From Variovorax sp. E3 (lineage in GTDB: Bacteria > Pseudomonadota > Gammaproteobacteria > Burkholderiales > Burkholderiaceae_C): a DNA stretch of 38,852 nt. The notes below the pieces were generated by a model. That model was not told the origin of the DNA. It saw only the letters and a list, made by a program, of their open reading frames with translations, and made no database searches. The DNA lies in the NCBI RefSeq assembly GCF_016082275.1, contig NZ_MOWM01000062.1, positions 1-38,852 on the forward strand. Reading direction: 5' to 3'. Position numbers and translations under genes: made by a program. Shown here piece after piece: positions 28,526-35,852 of the stretch. The stretch's first letter is position 1; the number at the start of each line of letters is the position of its first letter.

Positions 28526-29371
28526 ATGACCAACCACCCGACTTCCGAAGACAGCAACGGCTATCGCTGCATTCGCCTGGACATCGACCGCTGGGTCGCG
28601 ACGATCACGCTGGCCTTGCCGGAAAAGATGAACGCGCTGGGCGATGAAATCCTGCTCGAGATGCAGCACGCGCTCGACGCTCTCGAACGGAACCCGGCGA
28701 TCCGTGCGCTCATCGTCACCGGCGCCGGGCGCGCCTTCAGTTCCGGGTTCGATCTCAGCCCGCGCGAGAAGCCGTTCACGACGGTGCAGGACTGGCGCGA
28801 GCATGCCCGCCTGGGCAACGAGACCTTCCTGAAGATCTGGCGCTCGCGCCTGCCAGTGATCGCGGCGGTCAACGGCTTTTGCCTGGGCGGCGGCTGCGAG
28901 CTGTCGATGGCGTGCGACTTCACGCTCGCGGCCGACGATGCGCAGTTCGGCGAGCCCGAGATCCAGTTCCAGTCGGCGCCCCCGTTGATGATCATGCCCT
29001 GGGTCGTGGGGATGAAGAAGACCAAGGAGTTGATGCTCACCGGCGATCGCATCGGCGCGCGCGAGGCCTGCGAGGCGGGCCTGGCGACCCGCGTCGTGCC
29101 CGCAGGGGCGTTGATGGACGAGGCGCGCAAGCTGGCGCTGAGGTTCTCGATGATCGCCCCCGACGCCATGCAGATGAACAAGCAGACGATCAACCGCAGC
29201 TACGAGATGCGCGGCTTCCAGTCGACCATTGACTACGGGGCCGAGATGTTCGCGCTGATCCATCTTCTGGACTCGGAAGAGAAGCGGGAATTCTTCGGCA
29301 TCGCCCAGGACAAGGGGCTCAAGGCGGCCTTCAAGTGGCGCGACGAGCGGTTTTCCGTGGGCGGCGCCTGA
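28526..29371 (+). CDS. Enoyl-CoA hydratase/isomerase family protein
   Basis: 281 residues, intact. Crotonase features: ATITLALPEKMNALGDEILL, IVTGAGRAFSSGFDLS (first oxyanion-hole region), AAVNGFCLGGGCELSMACDF with the second oxyanion Gly and the first Glu, and FGEPEIQFQSAPPLMIMPW where hydratases usually have GTIPGAGGTQ. The unusual FQSAPP sequence at the second catalytic region makes plain enoyl-CoA hydration uncertain; isomerase or a specialised hydratase is possible. Last gene of the operon, followed by a good terminator. With the AcuI-type reductase and the CoA ligase it suggests a pathway for an unsaturated or hydroxy acid. Confidence 0.8.
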   Translation: MTNHPTSEDSNGYRCIRLDIDRWVATITLALPEKMNALGDEILLEMQHALDALERNPAIRALIVTGAGRAFSSGFDLSPREKPFTTVQDWREHARLGNETFLKIWRSRLPVIAAVNGFCLGGGCELSMACDFTLAADDAQFGEPEIQFQSAPPLMIMPWVVGMKKTKELMLTGDRIGAREACEAGLATRVVPAGALMDEARKLALRFSMIAPDAMQMNKQTINRSYEMRGFQSTIDYGAEMFALIHLLDSEEKREFFGIAQDKGLKAAFKWRDERFSVGGA

Positions 29372-29379
29372 GGCCACCG

Positions 29380-29416
29380 AAGCCCGGCCGGCGCGGGCGC
29401 CGCATGCCGGGTTTTT
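29380..29416 (+). terminator. Rho-independent terminator after the hydratase gene
   Basis: AAGCCCGGC (29380-29388) pairs with GCCGGGTTT (29406-29414), GC-rich stem followed by TTTTT. It lies 8 bases after the stop of the hydratase and separates that operon from the convergent sulfolactate operon. Confidence 0.7.
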
Positions 29417-29427
29417 CCCCCGCGCGG

Positions 29428-30429
29428 CTAGCCCGGCTGGATGTCCGCTGCCTTGATGACGTGCGCCCAGCGCGCGATCGCCTCGGTGAGAAAAGGCGCA
29501 AAGCGCTCCGGCCCGCGCGCATCGATCACGAAGCCCTGCTGGCGCATGCGCTCGTCCAGGCCGGGCTGCGCGAGGATCTTCACCACCTCCGCGCCAAGCT
29601 TCTGCACCGCGGCGTCGGGCATGCCGGCGGGCGCCATCATCCCCGTCCAGTTCTCGACCTGCAGCGTGGGCATGCCGGCTTCGGCCGTGGTCGGCACGTC
29701 GGGCAGCAAGGGGTAGCGCACCTTGCTCGCGATGGCGAGCGCGCGCAGCTTGCCGCCCTTCACATGCGGGATCGATTCGGGGATGTTCGAGAACACCACG
29801 TCCAGTTGTCCGCCGATGAGGTCGGTCATGCAGGGCGCACCGCCCTTGTAGGGCACGTGCTGGATGGCTGACTTGTTCAGCTCGTTGAAGAGCGCCAGCG
29901 TCAGGTGCGGCGGCGTGCCGCTGCCGCTGGAGCCGGCGTTGAGCTTGCGCGTCTTCGACTGCGCCATCAGGTCCTTCAGGTCGCGGATGGGGCTGGCGGC
30001 GGGCACCACGATCAGCATCGGGCTGCCGGCCATCAGCGCCACCGGGCGCAGGTCCTTCTGAAAGTTGAAGGGCGACTTCGGAAACAGCGTCACGTTGGCC
30101 GCGTGCGTGAGCGTGATCGCCAGCAGCGTGTTGCCGTCGGGCGGCGCCTTGGCCACGAGGTCGGCGCCGATCTGGCCGTTGCCGCCGGGGCGGTTGTCCA
30201 CCAGCACGCTGACCTTCCAGCGCTCGCCGAGCTGCTGGCCGATCTGCCGCGCCATCACGTCGGTGAGGCCACCCGCCGGAAAGGGCACCACGTAGCGCAG
30301 GGTCGCGTCGGGCCGGGGGTAGTCGGCCGCCTGCGCCCAGCCCATGGCGGGTGCCAGCCCGCCCATCGCCCCCATGGCACTCACCGTTGCCGCGTGCCGC
30401 AGCAGCTCGCGTCGTTGCATGCTTCTCAT
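29428..30429 (-). CDS. slcH: Bug/TctC-type receptor of the sulfolactate operon
   Basis: 333 residues, intact, ATG with AAGGAG upstream. Signal peptide includes MRSMQRRELLRHAATVSAMG and ends near GWAQA, with a twin-arginine-like RR. The mature protein starts ATLRYVVPFPAGGLTDVMAR (Bug signature), VLVDNRPGGNGQIG, and has IQHVPYKGGAPCMTDLIGGQ and PDVPTTAEAGMPTLQVENW. It is the last gene after suyA-suyB-slcC-comC, 43 bases behind comC. In roseobacters sulfolactate uptake is assigned to a tripartite tricarboxylate transporter SlcHFG, whose SlcH is a TctC homolog; the symbol is by that analogy. SlcF/SlcG-type membrane genes are missing here, so the receptor must work with distant partners. Confidence 0.6.
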   Translation of the reverse strand: MRSMQRRELLRHAATVSAMGAMGGLAPAMGWAQAADYPRPDATLRYVVPFPAGGLTDVMARQIGQQLGERWKVSVLVDNRPGGNGQIGADLVAKAPPDGNTLLAITLTHAANVTLFPKSPFNFQKDLRPVALMAGSPMLIVVPAASPIRDLKDLMAQSKTRKLNAGSSGSGTPPHLTLALFNELNKSAIQHVPYKGGAPCMTDLIGGQLDVVFSNIPESIPHVKGGKLRALAIASKVRYPLLPDVPTTAEAGMPTLQVENWTGMMAPAGMPDAAVQKLGAEVVKILAQPGLDERMRQQGFVIDARGPERFAPFLTEAIARWAHVIKAADIQPG

Positions 30430-30472
30430 CGTCTTGTCTCCTTTTGTTGTGGGGAAATCAGCGCGGCCGGGT

Positions 30473-31461
30473 TCAGGTCAGCAGCGCGTCGGGTACGTCG
30501 ATTCCTTTCTGCTCCGCGTCCAGCCGCAGGCGTTCGCGCCGCGCGCCGGGCAGGCGCACGCCGTCGTCGCGCAGCATTTCCGTCACCAGCACCTCGATGC
30601 GGTCGAGGTAGCTCGCCGAGCCGGTCAGGGCGCCGGGGTCGATGACGATGAAGGCCTGGCCGATGCGCGGCCGGTTGCCCGCGTCCTCGAAGAAGCTCGA
30701 GGCCTCGAAGCCGAACTGCGCGCCGACCAGCGCCGTCACCAACAGCTCCACCACCAGCGCGAGCATCGCGCCCTTGGGGCTGCTGGCGGCGCCGACCGGC
30801 AGCATCGAGCCCTCGAGCGCGGCCTGCGCGTCGGTGGTGGGGCGGCCCTCCTTGTCGAGCGCCCAGCCCACGGGAATGGGCTTGCCCTGTTTCGCCGCGA
30901 CCATGACCTTGCCGCGCGCCGCTTCGGAAAGGCTCAGGTCGATCATCAGCGGCGCGGCGTCGCGCCGGGGGAACACGGCCGCCACCGGGTTGGTGCCGAA
31001 GATCGGGTGGCGGCGCCCGCCGCCGGCATCGCGGCCGGCGAGTTGGCGAAGCCGAGCCCGACCATGCCGGCCGCCGCCGCCGCGCGCAGGTGGTCGACCA
31101 CCACGCCGCAGTGGTGGCTGTTGGCCACGCCCGCGATGCTGATGCCGAAGTCGCGCGCCCGCGTGATCGCCTCGGCGACCGCCATCTCGCAGGCCGCGAA
31201 GGCCAGCCCTTCGTGCGCATCGATCAATGCCGCGCCGCCCTTGGCGTGGCGCAGCGTGGGCACGGCGTTGCCGTTGACGCGGCCGTTGCGCAGGTGGGTG
31301 GTGTACTGGCCGATGCGGCTCAGGCCGTGCGAGCCCAGCCCCTGTGCCTCGGCCAGCACCAGCGCGCGTGCCGTGGCGTCGGCCATCGCGGCGTTGGCGC
31401 CCGCCGTGCGCAGCGCCTGCGCGACCGCGTCGCGCGCCTGTTGCAGTTGCAGCGTGGCCAT
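30473..31461 (-). CDS. comC: (R)-sulfolactate dehydrogenase (frameshifted)
   Basis: About 329 residues when read through one lost G near 31015 (PAAGGRHPIFGTNPV). It belongs to the malate/L-lactate dehydrogenase family 2 (non-Rossmann NAD(P)-binding): GLGSHGLSRIGQYTTHLRNG, GVANSHHCGVVVDHLRAAAA with the catalytic His, NSPAAMPAAGGRHPIFGTNP, and PKGAMLALVVELLVTALVGA. ComC reduces sulfopyruvate to (R)-sulfolactate. Together with SlcC it acts as a two-step racemase so that (S)-sulfolactate can reach SuyAB. The gene directly follows slcC with a one-base overlap (stop TGA and start ATG share the A), indicating coupling. Family alone does not fix the substrate; the gene set does. Confidence 0.8.
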
Positions 31462-32389
31462 CAGTGCAAGGCCTCCAGGATCCTGTCGGCGACGAGGCCG
31501 CTCACGCGCTCGTTCGACTCGACCGTCACGCCCGCGATGTGCGGCGTGAGCAGCAGGTTGGGGCAGTCCTGGAAGTGCGGCGCGGCCGCGAGCGGCTCGC
31601 TGTCGAACACGTCGAGCGCCGCGCGCCGAGCCGGCCCTCGCGCAGCGCCTGCGCCACGGCCGCCTCGTCGACGATGCCGCCGCGCGCGCTGTTGACCAGC
31701 ACGGCGCCGGGCTTCATGGCGGCGATGCGCGCCGCGCCGAAGAGCCCGCGCGTGGTGTCGACCAGCGGCAGGTGCAGGCTCACCACGTCGGCCTGCGCAA
31801 GCAGCGCGTCGAGCGTGGCGCAGCAGCGCACGCCGTGCTGCGCAAAGGCGGGGTGGCCCGCGCCCATGGCCGCGTCGAACGCCACCGCGTGCATGCCCAG
31901 CGCGCCGGCCAGCCGCGAGGTCAGCTGGCCGATGGCGCCGAAGCCCACCAGCCCGAGCGTCTTGCCCGACAGCTCGCGCCCGTTCGACAGCGCGTTGCGC
32001 GGCCAGCGGCCCGCGGCCACCTCGGCCGTCGACGCATAGGCGCCGCGCAGCAGCAGCATCGCGCTCGCGATCACGTACTCCGCCACGCTCAGCGCGTTGG
32101 CGCCGGTGGCCGGAATCACGCGCATGCCGCGGGCCTCGCAGCCCGGCACGTCGATGTTGTCCAGCCCCACGCCGAGCCGGCCGACCGCGCGGCAGCGCGA
32201 GAGCGCGTCGAGCAGCTCGCCGCGCACCTGCGTGCGGTTGCGCACGATGAGCGCGTCGGCGCCCGGCGCCTCGCGGTGCAGGCGCGCGCCGTCGTCCACC
32301 AGCCGGGGGTCGTACAGCACGTCGTGCCGCGCGCGAAGCCGCGCGACCGCGGCCTCGTCCATGAATTCCGCAATGACGATGCGCTTCAT
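31461..32389 (-). CDS. slcC: (S)-sulfolactate dehydrogenase (frameshifted)
   Basis: About 309 residues when read through one lost base near 31620-31632 (GRLG-AALDVFDSEPL). D-2-hydroxyacid dehydrogenase family (phosphoglycerate dehydrogenase-like): NAD-binding loop GLVGFGAIGQLTSRLAGALG, and the catalytic triad Arg in LVNSARGGIVDE, Glu in the LDVFDSEPL block and His in LLLTPHIAGVTVESNERVSG. SlcC of Chromohalobacter oxidises (S)-sulfolactate to sulfopyruvate with NAD. It sits between suyB (7 bases upstream) and comC (overlapping), the exact partners it needs. Confidence 0.8.
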
Positions 32390-32396
32390 GGCGCGC

Positions 32397-33571
32397 TCAG
32401 GCCGATTCGTACAGGCGCGTCATCACGAACTCGCGATGCCCCAGCGCCTCGGCCGCCGTGAGCCGGCCGTTGGCGGTGCGCAGCATGCATTCGAGCAACT
32501 GGTCGCCGGCTTGGTCGAGCGTCATCTCGCGCTGCAGCAGGCCCGAGGTGTCGACGTCGACGTGCTCGCTCATGAGCCGCACCGTGCGCGGGTTGGCGCA
32601 GATCTTGATGACCGGAAGAATCGGGTTGCCGATCACATTGCCCTGGCCCGTGGGAAAGAAGTGCACCGCATAGCCCGAGGCCGCGCACAGCGTGACCATC
32701 TCGGCCGCCGCGCTCGAAGAATCCATGAACCACAGGCCCGAGCCGGTCGCACCTCGGCCTTGTCGAGCACGCCGTCGACCAGGCACTTCTTGCCGATCTT
32801 CTGGATGTTGCCCAGCGCCTTTTCCTCGATGGTGGTGAGGCCGCCCGCGATGTTGCCCTTGGTCGGCTGCGAGTCCGACAGGTCGCTGGTCTTGTGGCGG
32901 TTGATCATGGCCTGGTAGCGGTCGAACATGAACATGAAGCGCTCCTTCACCTCCGGCGTGCGGCAGCGGTCGGCCACGATGCGCTCGCCGCCCGTGATCT
33001 CCGAGGTTTCGCCGAACACCAGCGTGTTGCCGGTCTCGTAGAGCTTGTCGAAGGCGTTGCCCACGGTGGGGTTGGAGCCGCAGCCCGAGGTGGTGTCGCT
33101 CTCGCCGCACTTGGTGGACACCCACAGCTCGTGGATGGCGCAGGGCTCGCGCTGCTTCTCGCTGGCGGCCTGCACGAACTGGCGCGCCACCTTGCTCGCG
33201 CGCAGGATGGTGTCGTGGTCGCCGTGGCCCTCGATGCCGAAGCCCACCACCGGCTTGCCCGTGGCGGCAATGCCCTCGACCACCTTCTGCGTCCAGCTGT
33301 CCTCGATGCCGATGACCACGACCGCCGCCACGTTGGGGTTGCAGCCCGCGCCGATCAGCGTGCGAAAGTGCAGGTCGAGGTCGGCGCCGAACTGCAGGCG
33401 GCCGTAGGGGTGGGGAATGGCGAGCGCGCCCTTGATGTTGTGCGCCACCGCTTCGGCGGCGGCGTTGGACAGGTCGTCCAGCGGCAGGATGACGACGTGG
33501 TTGCGAATGCCGACGCGGCCGTTTTCGCGGCGATAGCCGAGGAAGGTGGTGTCTTTGGAAATGATGGACAT
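32397..33571 (-). CDS. suyB: (R)-sulfolactate sulfo-lyase, large subunit (frameshifted)
   Basis: About 391 residues, the usual length, when read through one lost base near 32745-32755 (...LDKAE then ATGSGLWFMDSSSAAAEMV). It belongs to the UxaA/GarD C-terminal family: TFLGYRRENGRVGIRNHVVI at the start, AGCNPNVAAVVVIGIEDSWT, ELWVSTKCGESDTTSGCGSN with cysteines placed for the iron centre, GNIAGGLTTIEEKALGNIQK and FFPTGQGNVIGNPILPVIKI. SuyAB cleaves (R)-3-sulfolactate to pyruvate and sulfite. Altronate or galactarate dehydratase is the alternative from family alone, but the separate SAF subunit together with slcC and comC argues for SuyB. Confidence 0.85.
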
Positions 33572-33626
33572 GCTGTGCTTTCGGGTTCGTGGGTGAAAGA
33601 CCTGGGGGCGTTGCGCTGCGGCGCGC

Positions 33627-33908
33627 CTACCAGCGCTTGGTCTTGATGTTCTGCACGTGGGCGTGCTCGCCGGCCTTGATGGGCGCGACCACCTTGCCCA
33701 TGTCGATGCCGTACTTCCACACCGTGTCGCCGGGCGCCATGTCGCGCAGCGCGACCTTGTGGCCGATCGGGATGTCCTGGCGCGCGTCGACGCTGGTCAT
33801 CCGGTCTTCGTCCATGATCCAGCCGCTGAGCGACATGCCGGCTTTCACGCCTTCCACCACCACGACCGCGACCGTGTCCTTCGCGTCGTGCAGTACGAAA
33901 TGAATCAT
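33627..33908 (-). CDS. suyA: (R)-sulfolactate sulfo-lyase, small SAF-domain subunit
   Basis: 93 residues, intact, with AGGAG before the ATG at 33908. It is a single SAF domain: HFVLHDAKDTVAVVVVEGVK, ARQDIPIGHKVALRDMAPGD and YGIDMGKVVAPIKAGEHAHV, the last being the conserved UxaA-N block. It is the first gene of the sulfolactate operon and pairs with suyB, 55 bases downstream. Altronate and galactarate dehydratases have the same domain, so assignment depends on neighbours. Confidence 0.85.
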   Translation of the reverse strand: MIHFVLHDAKDTVAVVVVEGVKAGMSLSGWIMDEDRMTSVDARQDIPIGHKVALRDMAPGDTVWKYGIDMGKVVAPIKAGEHAHVQNIKTKRW

Positions 33909-33975
33909 CGTTGTCTCCTGTTTGGACTCGCTGAAAATTTGCAGCGAGGGCAGTGTCCGAGCGGGCCTCTCCGAG

Positions 33976-34002
33976 TGTCAAACAAGTCATTTGAATGACT
34001 TG
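33976..34002. promoter_or_regulatory. GntR operator and -35 box of the suy operon
   Basis: CAAGTCATTTGAATGACTTG (33983-34002) is a perfect palindrome with 9-base arms around TG, in the gap between suyA and the divergent GntR gene. On the minus strand a consensus -35 box TTGACA (33981-33976) directly abuts it; the -10 box is not convincing. The site is 33 bases before the GntR start codon, so it likely serves both genes. Confidence 0.7.
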
Positions 34003-34034
34003 AATGAATCGGCAAGCGGCCTCAACATCGCCCC

Positions 34035-34814
34035 ATGCGCCAATCGACCCCGTTGTCTTCGCTCTCTGCCTTCGAGCCGATTCCGCCCGATGCGGCGGGC
34101 GCGCCGCTGTACCGGCTCGTCAAGCGTTCGCTGCTGCGCGCCATCGAATCCGGGCGCTGCGCGGCGGGCAGCGCGCTGCCGAGCGAGAGCGCGCTGGCCG
34201 GCGCGCTCGGCGTGTCGATCGGCACGCTGCGCCACGCGACCGACGACCTCGTGGCCGAGCACATCCTCGTGCGGCGACAAGGGCGCGGCACTTTCGTTGC
34301 GGTGCACAACGCCGACCGCTTCATGTTCCAGTTCTTCCACGTGGAGCGCAGCGACGGGCTGCGGCAGGCGCCGCAGGTGGAACTGGTGGCCTTCGAGCGC
34401 GTGCGCATGGACGAGGAGCCCGCGCAGGCGCTGGGGCTGAAGACCGGCGAACCCGCGATCCAGATCGACAACCGCCTGCTGCTGCAGGGCCGCGCCGTGA
34501 TCCACGACCGGCTCACGCTGCCGGCCCTGCTGTTCAAGGGCCTGACCGAGAAGCGCTTTCGCGAGCGGCCCAGCACCATCTACCACCTCTACCAGACCGA
34601 GTTCGGCATCACGGTGACGCTGGCGCGCGAGCGGGCGAGGGCGATCACGGCCGACCGCGGCGTGGTGCGCATCCTGGGCGTGGCCTCGGGGGCGCCGGTG
34701 ATGGAAGTGCGGCGCACCGCGCTGACCTTCGGCGACAAGCCGGTGGAGTACCGCGTGTCGACCATCAACACCGCGCACTACGAGTACGTGCACCTGCTGT
34801 CGCGGCCGGCATAG
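34035..34814 (+). CDS. GntR/HutC-family regulator of the sulfolactate operon
   Basis: 259 residues, intact. Winged HTH at about residues 24-92: PLYRLVKRSLLRAIESGRCA, LPSESALAGALGVSIGTLRH, HILVRRQGRGTFVAVHN. A UTRA ligand-binding domain follows from about residue 110 (VELVAFERVRMDEEPAQALG, RLTLPALLFKGLTEKRF, VMEVRRTALTFGDKPVEYRV). Divergent from suyA with a perfect palindrome between them, so it is the evident regulator of suyAB-slcC-comC. The effector is probably sulfolactate or sulfopyruvate (inference). Confidence 0.85.
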   Translation: MRQSTPLSSLSAFEPIPPDAAGAPLYRLVKRSLLRAIESGRCAAGSALPSESALAGALGVSIGTLRHATDDLVAEHILVRRQGRGTFVAVHNADRFMFQFFHVERSDGLRQAPQVELVAFERVRMDEEPAQALGLKTGEPAIQIDNRLLLQGRAVIHDRLTLPALLFKGLTEKRFRERPSTIYHLYQTEFGITVTLARERARAITADRGVVRILGVASGAPVMEVRRTALTFGDKPVEYRVSTINTAHYEYVHLLSRPA

Positions 34815-34832
34815 GCCGCCGGCGCGACAGGC

Positions 34833-34850
34833 GAAGCGCTAGCGCGCTTC
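34833..34850. terminator. Possible bidirectional hairpin between convergent genes
   Basis: GAAGCGC and GCGCTTC are perfect 7-base arms around TAGC, located where the GntR gene (ending 34814) and the LysR gene (stop at 34839-34841) converge. There is no T tract, so it is a weak terminator candidate at best. Confidence 0.3.
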
Positions 34851-35770
34851 CGCCGCGCGCGGCACGATCGCGCCGCAATGCCGCAGGAAGTCGGCCGTGG
34901 CGCGGCCCAGCAGCTTGTCGCGGTGCATCACCGTCGCCAGCCGCCGCATGCCGGCCGGCAGCCGTGTGCGCAGCTCGACGAGGTGGCCGTCTTCCAGCGC
35001 CTGCGCCACCGTGTAGCGCGACAGGCATGCCACCCCCGTGCCAGCAGCCACCACGCGCTTGATGGCCTCGGTGCTGCCCAGCTCGAAGCCCACGCGCACC
35101 TGCTCGAGGTTCTGGATCAGCCACGCGTCGGTGACTTGCCGCGTGCCCGAGCCGTGCTCGCGCAATACCCACGTGGCCTGCGACAGCTGCTTGTGCGTGG
35201 CGACGCGGCCCGCCAGCGCGTGGCCGGGCGCGGCGACGATGACCAGCTCGTCGTCGCGCCAGGCGCGCACCACGAGGTCGGGGTGGGTCTGCGGGCCTTC
35301 GATGAAGCCCACGTCCACCTCGAAGCCCGCGACCGCCTCGATCACGTCGTGCGTGTTCGCGATGTGCAGGTGCACCTGGCTTTGCGGATGCTGCTGCGTC
35401 CACTGCGACATCTTCTCGGGCAGCAGGTATTCGCCGATGGTGAAGCTGGCCGCCACGCGCAGCGGCGCCGCATGCTCGCCGCTGAACAGCGCCTCGACCT
35501 CGGCGGCCTGGTCGAGCAGCGCCTGCGCCTTGGGCAGCAGCGCGCGGCCGTTCTCGTTGAGCGCAAGGCGGCGGCCGATGCGGTCGAACAGCAGGGCGCG
35601 ACGGACGATTCGAGGTCGGCCAGCGCGCTGCTCGCGGCCGACTGCGAGCGCGCCACGCGGTCGGCCGCCGCGCGGGTGCTGCCCTCGCGCGCGGTGGCCA
35701 CGAACACCTCGAGCTGGCGCAGGTTCAGGCGCAGCCGCTGGCTCTGGAGCTGATCTGTTTTTCCGGTCAT
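34839..35770 (-). CDS. YeiE-like LysR-family regulator (frameshifted)
   Basis: About 310 residues when read through one lost base near 35597-35605, inside the HTH domain (ADLESSV then RALLFDRIG). HTH: RLNLRQLEVFVATAREGSTR, ADRVARSQSAASSALADLES. The effector domain matches YeiE closely as I remember that protein: RVAASFTIGEYLLPEKM, DVDVGFIEGPQTHPDLVVRA, WVLREHGSGTRQVTDAWL, ELGSTEAIKRVVAAGTGVAC. YeiE has been described as a sulfite-responsive regulator in enterobacteria. It is divergent from the SoeA-like gene with 82 bases between start codons, so control of sulfite oxidation is the natural inference. CbbR and CysB are more distant alternatives in the same family. Confidence 0.75.
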
Positions 35771-35852
35771 GGTGAGCGATATTCTCTGCTTTTCCGCTTG
35801 ATGGCGGGTGCATAACATCGCACGGCCCACGCTTGAAAACAAAGGACCGCCA

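Noticed and set aside
32397..33908. Altronate or galactarate dehydratase for the two-subunit enzyme
   Set aside because: Same family, but the split subunits together with slcC, comC and a Bug receptor match sulfolactate sulfo-lyase, and no uronate genes are present.
34833..34850. Strong rho-independent terminator
   Set aside because: The hairpin is good but there is no T tract on either side; listed only as a weak candidate.
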